From Sergeia podlipaevii (Eukaryota > Euglenozoa > Kinetoplastea > Trypanosomatida > Trypanosomatidae), in contig JASANZ010002271.1 of assembly GCA_030849805.1 (NCBI GenBank), forward strand, positions 62,001 to 126,000: 64,000 bases of DNA, given 5' to 3'. Within the stretch, counting starts at the first letter, position 1. The number at the start of each line of letters is the position of its first letter. A model generated the notes under the pieces. That model made no database searches and had not been told where the DNA came from. It saw only the letters and a program-made list of their open reading frames with translations. Positions 29,472-39,101 of this stretch are shown one piece after another. The translations under genes were made by a program, and so were the position numbers.

Positions 29472-31190
29472 ATGTTGGGTATAAACATGAGCACGGTGGC
29501 CATGCGATTCTGCGATGGAGCTCCACCATATGCATGGCTGGCAGTACACCCGCTAGCACGCTATGCAGCGGAGAGGCAGGCTCATGAAGAACTCTATACA
29601 GACTACAACGGCGAAGACAGCGAGGGTGATGTTGAAGAGAACGTTGCGGCACGATCGCATTCTGGCGGCAGCGATGGTGGTGATAGTGATGACGATGATG
29701 GGAGTCGACACAGTAGCGATGACGGTGGCACTGAAGAGGGTGGGGAGGAGGGGGATGACTACTTTATAAAAGCAGCGACTTGTGACTTGACCAAAGGACG
29801 TCATAAGAAGTCTTCCCACGTAGACGTGGTGCAGTATAGCCCCGAGCCTCCTATCCTCACCCTCGGCTATGTAGACCTCAGTAGTGCTTACCAAGAAAAC
29901 GAGGCCGCCATGTGGGGACCCAAACCAGCCGGGGTCCTCACGCTCACTCACGTGCTGCGTGGAAGCCTGGAGGCGCTCGCGGGCTGGACACCGTTGCTGC
30001 GGTGGTGGCTGGTTCGCTCAGCGCGAGGAGACTTGGGCAATGTAGACCAACGCGCCATCGTCACTAGCCCCTCTGTCTCCCTCCCGCTTGCCATTACGGT
30101 GGCAGCGCCAGCCCATTCCGATGGGCTTCGTACGCCACTCAAGCCACTCCGGGCTCTCCTTTCCTCCATCATCGCCCATCCGCCTCTCAGGATGTGTCTG
30201 CGCCGCCTCCGCATAGAAGGCGAGCTCCTCAAGCTTGCACCGGAGCATGGCGTCGCACTATCGCAGTGCGAAGCTCTGGAGAGTTTTTGTCTGTCTGTGA
30301 GCACCTTGGGAGATGCCAATGGGATGGCGACCGAGGCCGCTCTTCGATCGTTGAATGAAAACGCAGGTGTTGATAAGGCCGCTGTTGCCATCACACTCCA
30401 GTGTCGTTCTGTAGTCGATACAAGCGCACTGTCCTACATCCCTGGACTTGCCTGCTTCATTGTGCCACACTCCTTCTCTGCAGCTGCGCTAGTCGGACTT
30501 GCGCAGTGTCGCGATCTCCGCAAGCTCGTGGTCAGCAAGCACATTGGGGAGTGGGAGCCTTCGGCAATGGTCTTCCCGCAGCTAGAAGAGCTGTCGTGCA
30601 CGTTTGTGGACCAGCTTCACTCGCTGGAGTTCTTCACGAGGGTAAGCGCGGCCAGTGATGGCGCAATGGGCACTCCTCACATAATGCGGGTGGATCTTCG
30701 AGGCTGTGCCGCGTTGGAGGGCATTGCTGGTCTCTGTGCTTTTAAGAACACGCTCACACATCTTAACCTTAGCCGCACTGCGGTTTCGGATCTGTATATA
30801 CTGCGACAGTGTACCAACTTGCTGTGGGTTGATGTCAGCGAGTGCGACGGCGTGACATCTCTTAGTCCGCTCGGATCTTTACCTTTCCTGGAGTTCCTCG
30901 ACGCTTCTCGTCTTGATGCCTTAAGCAGCCTCGATGGAATAGCGGACTCCACTTCCCTTGAGCACATACGCCTTGTGGGCTGTAAGGCGCTTCAAAACCT
31001 CTCTCTGTTACGCCGTGTGTCCTCACTCCTCTCCATTGATGCCTCGCGCTGCACAGGCGTGACGTGCGTGGATGGTCTTGACGAGTGTCCGCGTGTGCGT
31101 CGCGTCGTGCTAGAAGGGTGCACAGGCATCACAAACTGGAGTTCTATTCATGCTATCAACGAGAGAGCAAGGCTGGAGAGAGGTATCTGA
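29472..31190 (+). CDS. Leucine-rich-repeat protein
   Basis: 572 residues from ATG 29472; a second in-frame ATG lies five codons later at 29487. Residues about 50-100 are acidic and Gly/Ser-rich. From about residue 310 to the end, repeats of 22-25 residues follow the pattern L-xx-L-x-L-xx-C-x-x-L, for example LTHLNLSRTAVSDLYILRQC, LLWVDVSECDGVTSLSPLGS and LEHIRLVGCKALQNLSLLRR. This Cys-containing type, with a consensus close to the sub-class used by F-box-associated and many trypanosomatid LRR proteins, forms a curved binding surface. There is no signal peptide, membrane segment or enzyme domain, so a protein-protein scaffold is the best guess. The partner cannot be told from the sequence. Confidence 0.85.
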   Translation: MLGINMSTVAMRFCDGAPPYAWLAVHPLARYAAERQAHEELYTDYNGEDSEGDVEENVAARSHSGGSDGGDSDDDDGSRHSSDDGGTEEGGEEGDDYFIKAATCDLTKGRHKKSSHVDVVQYSPEPPILTLGYVDLSSAYQENEAAMWGPKPAGVLTLTHVLRGSLEALAGWTPLLRWWLVRSARGDLGNVDQRAIVTSPSVSLPLAITVAAPAHSDGLRTPLKPLRALLSSIIAHPPLRMCLRRLRIEGELLKLAPEHGVALSQCEALESFCLSVSTLGDANGMATEAALRSLNENAGVDKAAVAITLQCRSVVDTSALSYIPGLACFIVPHSFSAAALVGLAQCRDLRKLVVSKHIGEWEPSAMVFPQLEELSCTFVDQLHSLEFFTRVSAASDGAMGTPHIMRVDLRGCAALEGIAGLCAFKNTLTHLNLSRTAVSDLYILRQCTNLLWVDVSECDGVTSLSPLGSLPFLEFLDASRLDALSSLDGIADSTSLEHIRLVGCKALQNLSLLRRVSSLLSIDASRCTGVTCVDGLDECPRVRRVVLEGCTGITNWSSIHAINERARLERGI

Positions 31191-31964
31191 TATGGCTCTC
31201 TCGCCCGCCGCATTCTTGGCCCTCCTCTATGTATACACGCACGCAAAAAAAAAAAAATTGATTGCAAGAAGGTACGCATGAGTGTGTCTGTTTTGCTCTT
31301 TATTCTTCTTCTCTTTCGTCGTTGCATTTTTTTTCTTCTACATGATATTTTTTTTTTTTTTTGCTTCAATTTATTATGGTTATTGTTTGTGTATCGTTTC
31401 TTATACTTGCGTCCTTTTAATCGATATTCTACTTCAAGAGAACGAAAATAGATGTATGTATGGCATGGAAGAGCATTTTTGCTTCTAAACACACACACAC
31501 ATACACATCTTCTTTGCTTAGCCGTATTCAGTGACTATGGTGGCATCTCCTTCTCTCTATCTATTTCCATTACGATTCTGCTGTTTTTGCTCTGTTCATC
31601 ATTATTCCTGTTTATATAAATATATTCTACACACTCGCCAAGGCCCAGCACTTGTACATAAAGAAGTGTACGAGGTCAGACACGTATACCCATTTATTTA
31701 TATTTTGAATTGTAACAACATCGGTAGATAAGCAAATTGAGATAACGTTCATCCAGCAAAAAGGAAGAAAAAAATAGAAATTGTAAATAGTTATCTTTTT
31801 TATTATTTAGGTTAGTACCAGTAGAAATAATAGTTCATTCTAGCAATACTCTCATTTACATTTGTTCCGTCGTGGCTTTCTTTTGTAGTACTAAGCACAT
31901 ACCTTTTTTCCCCCCTATAATAACATTTAAAAAGAATACAAACATACACCTGCATAGTTCACTG
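31191..31964 (+). other. Spacer between LRR gene and PEPCK-like gene
   Basis: AT-rich spacer. A T-rich tract followed by ATTTAG (AG 31809-31810) is a plausible splice acceptor for the next gene. The frame of that gene is open from a GTG at 31872, but no ATG precedes 31965. Confidence 0.6.
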
Positions 31965-33767
31965 ATGCTCCGCCACTGCACCAGTGTAAGTATCGCCGTG
32001 CCTTTGGGGGCTATCGTGCTCAAGCAGCAGCGCCGCAGCGTGCGGTATGCAAACATACAGGAGACTCTGAAGCCCATCGCCGGCCAGAGCGCCGGCCAGA
32101 TGTCTATCCTGAACGATATCTGCTGCAACCCGGATGCAGAGGAGGAGCGACGTAAGCCCGTCTTCCGTCCCGAGGTGGCCCCTCATGCGCCATCCCTTGG
32201 CAAGGCAGCTAAGGACCCCTATCTGCGCAACATGCATGAGTGGGGTTATAACTCGCTTACTCTCTTCAAGAAGACCAACGAAGACCCTGGGCCGTGGTGG
32301 AATGCCAACGCCAGTACACTGGTGTCAAACTGGTCACAGGTGGGAGACTACGCCAACGCGGGTATGTGGTCGGGTGTGTGGCGGTACACCTATGGTGTGG
32401 GGGAGTACAACTTGAGGCCGTACGAGGCCAGGGGTCGCGCGTGGGGCTCCAAGGACCCAAAAACCGGCGCTGTTGCCATCCACTATGGCGCTATCAGTGG
32501 CCCTACGCAGCGATTTATGTTTCCGCACACACCCGAGCACGCTCAGCACAACCGCCTGCGTAACCCTCTCAACGCTGGGGTGCAGGAGATAGCCCCGCTT
32601 CATGGCAAGCGCGTGATGCGTGAAGTACAGTATCACCTCGGCCAGGGCCTCCGCTTTTATCTTATTGACGGCATTTTTGGCAGCGATGTCGCCACAAGCA
32701 CGCCGTACCGCATCATTACAGATAACCCCACCCATGCCTACTTCGCGTCCATCGCGGCCATCCGTAAGTTCAACTACGTAGCCCAGCAGGAGATCATGCT
32801 GGTGAAGCGCGTCACGCAGTCACCGATTGACGAGTGGGGCTGGAGGAGACCAGGCGTGTTGGTCTATCACGCGCCGAGTTTCGACTTTGAAAAGCCTCGC
32901 ATTGTGGAGGAATTTGGTGGTCCCCGTCCCTCTGACATGGGTCTTGCTAGCAGCAAGTTCGTGGCGGTCGAACCGTACAGCATTCCCATGAAAGCAATCA
33001 TTGGTGGTGAGCCCAGCTGCGATACGCTGCTGGACACTACAGCCTTCCTCTGCGCTCGCTGGGGCTTCTACGCGGACGAACGGGGATTTTTGACCCTCCC
33101 TGGTGAATCCATCCTCGGTGGGGAAAACGAGCTCACGCTGGTGGTCTCTAGTAATGAGGCGGACTCGGACATGATGCGAGCCTCACCATACCTCTACGGC
33201 AGCCGGCACCACCGCATCGCCAACGGCATTGTGTCTCGCTGCTGGGATGTCACCTCCTTCCCCCTCAAGGCTGAACTTGCGACAAACGCAGCATCGGTTG
33301 CACTTAGCGAAAATGACGTCATCGAGACTGATCTCCATCGTGTGCAGAAGCCTCTGCCAGTGCGCATGGGGCTTCCTCAGGCGTACTCCCACCGCATGCG
33401 TGGGCTGCGTCACGTGAGCGGGTTCGGTTTCAAGTGGCCACACAACTACACGCGCGACGTGGTGAGTAAGGCGTACGCAGGCGGTCACCTGTTCAAGCAG
33501 CAGCAGAAGGATCTCCTGGCTGGGCACCTGCCTCGCCCTACACGCGCGAGAATTGAAGACGTCCACATTATCATTGTTGGAAACGAAAAGGACGCTGCAG
33601 AGGCTATAATGCGTGTTCTCAAGGACAAGTCCTTCTTGTATGCGGAGGAGCCCGCGCTGAAGGACGCCTTGATGGCGGCTCTTGAGAAGGCGAAGAGTGT
33701 CAAGGTGATACCCGAAGTGGCAGCGAGGCCCATCATTGAAAAACTTGCTAGGGAAGGGCATCAGTAA
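31965..33767 (+). CDS. PEPCK-like protein lacking the P-loop, probably mitochondrial
   Basis: 600 residues from ATG 31965. The N-terminus ([18 protein letters not shown], then a QQRRSVR stretch) has few acidic residues and fits a mitochondrial presequence. Several segments match ATP-dependent phosphoenolpyruvate carboxykinase in order: [14 protein letters not shown] (residue 167 on) where the family has [35 protein letters not shown] then [12 protein letters not shown] (about 229-261) for [35 protein letters not shown] (about 299) for the VxNAPGF strand; and [20 protein letters not shown] (about 365-385) where GLSGTGKTTLS and LIGDDEHGW belong. The glycine-rich P-loop with its Lys-Thr and the DDEHGW metal site are not recognisable, so catalysis is doubtful. 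The last 70 residues are a charged helix-forming tail. I infer a non-enzymatic mitochondrial role, perhaps in a complex; that is not shown by the sequence. Confidence 0.7.
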   Translation: [600 protein letters not shown]

Positions 33768-34594
33768 GAAGGGCGTCGAGAGAGGCTCCGTAGTACCCAG
33801 CCGAAAGGCTGGCAAAGTTTTTGTTTCTGCTTCTTTTTGTCGCTAGGATGTGCGTAGTCAGAAGAGAGAGAGAGCGAGTGAGTGGTTAGTTAGATAGTTT
33901 TAGTTATAGGGATGAAAAGGGTGGACCTTACTTCTTTGTTGGACCCTCCGACAGTTGATGGCACACACACGCACATATATATATATCCTGCGTCTCTTAG
34001 TGAGCCTTATAGATGGAAAGCTGTGAGAAAAAGGTGAGCGCATGTAATGGACGGAAAAGAAAAAAACAAAATTCACAAAGAAGAAGCCCATCCATTTAGT
34101 GCTTTGTTACACGAAGGGGGGAGGGGGGCATTTCCCCTCTTTTCTTTTCGCTTTTGTGTGCATGTGTGTGTGTGCGTGTGCGTCTGACTCACATCCTCCG
34201 CAGGTGGAGAGGCGCTTCCCATTTTCAATTGCAAAGAGAATTGAAATGTTTCTTGTAGACTGTTGGCATCCCACATGAAAGATATGTGGTTTCCTTTTTT
34301 GTTTGTTTGTTTGTTTGTTTGTTTTGGCAACTGTTGTTTTATTCCTCTGGAGCTGCGAGTACATAGTGGCGCATATGATACTATTTTCAAGAATACATGA
34401 TGAGTTCTTTTAATATGTACTACTTATTTTTACTTTTTTTATTGTGGTTTTGGTAAAGTTGCCGCTCCTCCTCAAAAGAAGAAGAGGGGGATAAATACAC
34501 TCACACTCTCATACGCAAACATTTTTTAAATATATATAAACTTCTGCCTTAGCTTCACATTTAAAGGGAGGAGGGAGAGAAAGAAAAGATAGAT
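33768..34594 (+). other. Spacer before the cytochrome b5 reductase-like gene
   Basis: Spacer with a GTTT run (34301-34324) and a T-rich tract followed by GGTAAAG (AG 34457-34458), a plausible splice acceptor. No additional gene is supported. Confidence 0.6.
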
Positions 34595-35920
34595 ATGCCA
34601 CCACGTCCACGCGAGCAGCAGGAGCAGCTGTCGGGTGGTAGGGTCCGCCGTGAGGGTACCTTCAGCGATAACGAGGGCAAACAGCCCAGTGGCGGTGCAG
34701 CACGCAGTGCTTCAAAGCGCTGGTCGTATGTACTTCAGGACCTCCCTGACCTGCTGAAGAAGACTCTTAACGATGTGAACAAGGGCTACGTGGCGCGTGT
34801 AGCTGCCGTTGCTGGCGTAACGATTGGACTTACAATGGTTGCCTACTATGGAGTTATCGTTCCCTCACAGGAGCCCAAGCCGCTGGCCAAGAGGTGGAGA
34901 TACATCTCACCGCTTGTCCCCATCACCCTCATTGAGCGAAACAAAGAAGAAGGCAGCAACATGCACACGCTGCGCTTTGCACTTCCTCACAGCTACGACT
35001 ACGCCGGTTATGAACCAGTGAGCTCGGTGCGAGTTGTGAGTGGCAAGCAGCACGGGCTGTCGTCCCTGCGGCGCTGGTACACACCCATCAGCCACCCGGA
35101 TGAACGAGGGTACATTGAATTTGCAATAAAGGACTGTGACCCTGGCCGCATGTCGGCTCGATTACGGTATCTCGAGCCTGGTGACATCATCTATCTTGGC
35201 CGCTGGATGCGTGAGTTTCATTACCAGCGTAACTGTGGAGAACTTGGGCTGGTGTGCACCACCTCTGGCGCCTCCGTGGCGCTGCAGCTCATGAAAGTAC
35301 TCGACAAGGATCCAACGGACACGACAAAACTGAAGGTGCTCTACTGTCACCGCACAGCTCAGGGCATACCATTCAAGAAGCGCTACTTTGATCCTTACAT
35401 CCAGCGCAGTAGCGGGCGCATTAGTGTGGCATACAACGTGCAATCAATTAGCAAGCAGTCGAGCGATAGCGCACGAAGTGTCCATGTGCTCGAGGAGAAC
35501 GTCTTTGTCGGCAACTTGGATCCTGACATCCTTAAGGCGACGATGCCGTCACCTGTGTGTCGCTATGCTTCTGCAACCACAGACTGCAAAAGTTCTGAGG
35601 CAGTAGCAGGCACACTAACATCAACTACTATGCCCTCTGTCGATGTCAGCAAAGAATGGCAAACTAGCAGTGTTGGTGGCAGCGATGCACAAGACCCTCT
35701 CAAGTCTCTCCAGCTGCAGCAGCTCTATAGACCCAGCATTCTTGTATGCGGACCGCAGTCTATGCTCGCCTACGTGTGCGGCCGTGTGAGTCCCATTAGC
35801 AATCGCACCTACTGGCAAGGCCCCATGCATCGCTATACAGGATTCTTGAAGGACATGGGGTACGAGCGAAAGCAGGTGTATAAGTTTGGCGTCTCTACAC
35901 ACTTTTTGGCAATGCATTAA
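34595..35920 (+). CDS. Membrane-anchored cytochrome b5 reductase-like protein
   Basis: 441 residues. A hydrophobic segment (about residues 70-90, AAVAGVTIGLTMVAYYGVIV) follows a charged N-terminus, suggesting a single-pass anchor. The FAD-binding barrel is recognisable: RRWYTPIS (family RxYTP), GYIEFAIK, then GRMSARLRYLEPGDII, matching GKMSQYLxxLKxGDTI. The NADH half is weaker: GLVCTTSGASVALQLMKVL stands where the family has GGTGITPMLQL, so the glycine-rich loop is altered, although the downstream CGPQSML resembles CGPPPM. A Ser/Thr-rich insertion of about 60 residues (near 325-385) interrupts the NADH domain. Flavin binding seems likely; normal NADH reduction is uncertain. Members usually sit on the outer mitochondrial or ER membrane. 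Confidence 0.8.
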   Translation: MPPRPREQQEQLSGGRVRREGTFSDNEGKQPSGGAARSASKRWSYVLQDLPDLLKKTLNDVNKGYVARVAAVAGVTIGLTMVAYYGVIVPSQEPKPLAKRWRYISPLVPITLIERNKEEGSNMHTLRFALPHSYDYAGYEPVSSVRVVSGKQHGLSSLRRWYTPISHPDERGYIEFAIKDCDPGRMSARLRYLEPGDIIYLGRWMREFHYQRNCGELGLVCTTSGASVALQLMKVLDKDPTDTTKLKVLYCHRTAQGIPFKKRYFDPYIQRSSGRISVAYNVQSISKQSSDSARSVHVLEENVFVGNLDPDILKATMPSPVCRYASATTDCKSSEAVAGTLTSTTMPSVDVSKEWQTSSVGGSDAQDPLKSLQLQQLYRPSILVCGPQSMLAYVCGRVSPISNRTYWQGPMHRYTGFLKDMGYERKQVYKFGVSTHFLAMH

Positions 35921-36508
35921 CTTCATTCTCAGCAAGCATTACTAATTAGTTTATTGCTATAATTATTATCTAAGAAGAAGTTGTTGATTGGTTTTCTGAC
36001 TTTCTTTACATATTCTCTATCGTACCACTTTTTTTTATAAATAGAAAGATTTGAAAAAGCATGTATGATGAATAAATGTCTTTTCTTGATGTCTGTGTCC
36101 TTGCTACATTTGCTGTTTTGTGTTTGATTGGGGGGCCCATTCATTAACTCATTCCTGATGGATTTTTTTTTTGTATTTATCTTCACCTCTCTGTCACGTC
36201 TTCCTTTTTTTTTCTTTACAATTGTAGCATTTCTCATGCTCTGTATTTCTCTTCCAGTGGTGGGGGATGCGATGAGGTTTAACCCCCAGTAACAACGCAC
36301 ACGATACTGTCTTGAAAGAAGCCCACGCTTACTTTTCCCCTTAAGCATCTCATCCGCCGCCTTGGCAGCAGTGCACCGGCACGAACACACACACACTCTC
36401 TCTCTGTCGCACAGACCAACAATACGCGTGTCACACGGAACGAGACCAGTGAAGTAGAGGACAGTACCTCTTCCGCCACCACTACCACCACCACCGCAGC
36501 TACCACTA
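35921..36508 (+). other. Spacer with trans-splice acceptor before small gene
   Basis: The first half is AT-rich. A strong pyrimidine tract ends at AATTGTAG (AG 36226-36227); further AGs follow CT-rich tracts at 36256-36257 and 36413-36414. The first two leave upstream ATGs ahead of the small gene; the third does not appear to. Confidence 0.5.
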
Positions 36509-36727
36509 ATGAGGGTGAATCTTGCCTTCTTGCGCAACGGCACAATCGTCACGGTCGCCACTGTGGATCAAGTCATCCAGGCCGGCACGCAGCTAGAGAG
36601 GATGATGCGTAGCTTGTATCGTAGCGGTGTACTGGATGCCCTCACTCATTTCCTAGAGTTGACCGTGGTGATGCCCTTCTCCGTCACGTTTGGAGAAGCT
36701 GCGGAGGCAGAAGAAACGATACAGTAG
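36509..36727 (+). CDS. Small protein of unknown function (72 aa)
   Basis: 72 residues from ATG 36509 to TAG. I do not recognise the family. Support for a real gene is indirect: most third codon positions are G or C, as in the neighbours and unlike the AT-rich spacer; a pyrimidine tract with AG lies upstream; and the 1.6-kb gap between the flanking genes leaves room for a unit. The protein has mixed hydrophobic and polar segments (VNLAFLRNGTIVTVATVDQV, then DALTHFLELTVVMPFSV) with no signal peptide or clear membrane helix. Reverse-strand frames cover the same bases but run into AT-rich DNA. Confidence 0.6.
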   Translation: MRVNLAFLRNGTIVTVATVDQVIQAGTQLERMMRSLYRSGVLDALTHFLELTVVMPFSVTFGEAAEAEETIQ

Positions 36728-37204
36728 TGGATAGCGGAGGAAGAATCAGCACTGTTTGAAGCCGCTTATATGTGAGCAAGGAGTATTGAAGAGGAGAGAG
36801 TGTTGTTTCTTTATTTACTGCTATCATTTTGTTTGTTTGTTTTTCTTCTTCTCCTCAGTTCAGTAAAAGGAAAGGAATAGAGCCAGGTCAGAAGTGTCAC
36901 TCACAAGGGATAATAATCAGGCATCCGTCATCTAATTTTAAGTAGAAAGAAAAAATGAATAAGGTATGGATTGTATTATTCTTTCTTTTTATGCTCAAAT
37001 CTTTAAATGACAGAAAGGGGGGAAACCAAATTGAATGAATTTCTCTATAGAACTGGATTTTATATCTCGTTGTAGTACAAGTGTGTGTATGTGTTTAATG
37101 TTTGAAAAGTATATATTCATGTATTGATTGATGGCAATACTTTTATCACTTGTTTCTCTGTATTTTTCAATTTCTCTTTATGCATTCTAGCTTTGAATAG
37201 TGCA

Positions 37205-37240
<36 letters not shown>

Positions 37241-37502
37241 ACACGCACAGGTTCATTTTAAAAAAATAATTACATTTGCGTTTACGCATTTCCCATCAAC
37301 ATTGGGACTAAAAGCGGCACGGCACTTGGCTAGTCTTTTTGTTTGAAAAACAGTTCGTTTATATACACAGTTCATTGCACGCATATATACACATTTGCTT
37401 TTAAAAGGAGAGCAAGTGATTAGAAATACAACTCCATAAAACGCCGCTGAAAGCTCAACATCAAAACTAGCCCTTTTTTATTTCTCGACGGATATAAGAA
37501 TA
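36728..37502 (+). other. Spacer with ACT/TAC microsatellite
   Basis: AT-rich spacer. Twelve tandem TAC units lie at 37205-37240. A short CT-rich tract ends with AG at 37497-37498, which would leave a very short leader; an earlier acceptor is possible. Confidence 0.6.
37205..37240. repeat. TAC trinucleotide microsatellite, 12 copies
   Basis: Perfect (TAC)12 run in the spacer upstream of the Ser-rich coiled-coil gene. Confidence 0.95.
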
Positions 37503-39101
37503 ATGTCCTGTACTACTACCAGCAACACTGTGGCCTACGGGCTCCTTGACAACAGCGCTACCGCCATGAGCGTTGACATGTGCCCTACGGCGATAGACCT
37601 TTCCATGAGCTGCCCCTCTGTGGGTGACGCTACGCAGTCCCGCAGGTATGAAGAACTGCTTGCCGGTCTGACACATCAGGCCCTTCAACAGCAAGAAGAA
37701 ATTGCTTGGCTGAAGCGTCAGCTCGAAGCAAGAGAAGTCACGGATGCGCAGAAGGTGAGTTGTTCTCTTCCAATCGAGGAGGAGCATGTGAGCAACAACA
37801 TAGAGGCAGCGGAGCCCAATCGCCATAAAGATGAAGATCAAGAACCAACCGAAGATAGTGAGGAGAAGTTGAGGCATGTTGCCAATTGTGAGCACATCCT
37901 TCCTTCCACCAAGGCCACAGCAATAATTAATTACACTGTGTGCGCAGCGATGGAAAAATACTTACGAGAGGTGGACGAGCGTATTGGCAAGTGCATGGCG
38001 GACCGTGTTGCTCGTGTCACAACGAGCCATATCAAGCGCACTGTGGACAAGGCGCTGGGGGCAGAACTGAAGGAACGTGAGGAAGAAGTGAAAGAGCAGC
38101 AACAGCGGCAGAAGGTACTCATGCCTCACGCCGCTGTCAAGCCACCGGTGTTGCCCAAGATTCGCGATGCTGATATCACAGCGAAGTGCGCTGCTGCTGC
38201 TGTGTTGTCGAGTCAAACCGACCTGTACCTCACTGAAATCTCTGATGGTATCTCATCCATCAGCTACTGCGAGAGTGAAGACTCGTGTAGCTGCGAGAGC
38301 AGCAGCAGCAGCAGCACCCGCGTGAGCACATCTGAAGGCAGCACGGATGTCACCGTCCGACCGCCAAGCGTCAGCGTGCACACCGCCGCGCCTCACGCAT
38401 CTGCACGTGCCAATGGTGCAAAAATAGACAGCGCGGGGGTGTACATGAGTGACGACTGTGGTAGTAGTCTATATGACAGCAGCTCCATGTCGGCTTACAG
38501 CGTTGATGAAATGTTCGTTTCTTCTGCCGCCGCTGCCGTTGAGGCCAAGAAGAAGGCACAAAACATTAAGAAAAGTGAAGAGGGGGGTAATGGTGGGCGG
38601 TCCGTCACGCCTTTGGGGCTCTCGTCTGGCCGCGATGCATCCAGTGCGTCTCAACATAGACCCACGACTCCGCCTAGTACTCTGCACAGTGTCTACACGA
38701 CCTCAGAGTGGCCACGGCCGCGTCACACCACCGCTAACACCTCTGCCCTGCCCGCTGCCTCTTCTTTTTTCTCACAGAACAACAGCAGTGTACAGTGCGT
38801 CCGAGAGATGGGAGACAGCGCTATGCAGTATCTACTAGATACCTTCTCGAGCAGCACACACAATCATTCCAGTGAGGCTGCTGCTGCTGCTGCTGCTACC
38901 GCTGAGGCTTGCCATCTCCCTCGACACCTGAATGGCAGTGGCAGCAGCAGCAACATCATCATCATCAACAGGCACTCATGTCGTACTGGGGCGGTGGTCA
39001 ACAACAGCAGCAGCAACTCTACTGACAGTGTCAGCGCTGATCTTGACCCTTTGATTGAACTTTTTGAGTCCGGCATACACTCTTCTTCATTCTCGTATTA
39101 G
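37503..39101 (+). CDS. Ser-rich protein with short coiled coils, unknown function
   Basis: 532 residues from ATG 37503. I do not recognise the family. Residues about 45-80 (ELLAGLTHQALQQQEEIAWL and on) and about 150-210 (MEKYLREVDERIGKCMADRV through a Glu/Gln-rich stretch) have heptad-like helical patterns and are probably coiled coils that mediate oligomer formation. The remainder is Ser/Thr/Ala-rich low complexity with runs of Ser, Ala and Asn and repeated isoleucines, and looks disordered. There is no membrane segment or enzyme motif. Codon use matches the neighbours. A cytoskeletal or scaffold role is only a guess. Confidence 0.78.
   Translation: MSCTTTSNTVAYGLLDNSATAMSVDMCPTAIDLSMSCPSVGDATQSRRYEELLAGLTHQALQQQEEIAWLKRQLEAREVTDAQKVSCSLPIEEEHVSNNIEAAEPNRHKDEDQEPTEDSEEKLRHVANCEHILPSTKATAIINYTVCAAMEKYLREVDERIGKCMADRVARVTTSHIKRTVDKALGAELKEREEEVKEQQQRQKVLMPHAAVKPPVLPKIRDADITAKCAAAAVLSSQTDLYLTEISDGISSISYCESEDSCSCESSSSSSTRVSTSEGSTDVTVRPPSVSVHTAAPHASARANGAKIDSAGVYMSDDCGSSLYDSSSMSAYSVDEMFVSSAAAAVEAKKKAQNIKKSEEGGNGGRSVTPLGLSSGRDASSASQHRPTTPPSTLHSVYTTSEWPRPRHTTANTSALPAASSFFSQNNSSVQCVREMGDSAMQYLLDTFSSSTHNHSSEAAAAAAATAEACHLPRHLNGSGSSSNIIIINRHSCRTGAVVNNSSSNSTDSVSADLDPLIELFESGIHSSSFSY

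Noticed and set aside
35929..36561. Reverse-strand frame of 210 codons over the small gene
   Set aside because: It extends into AT-rich spacer with Lys/Asn-rich, spacer-like translation, and lacks family features. The + strand frame has better third-position composition and upstream splice signals.
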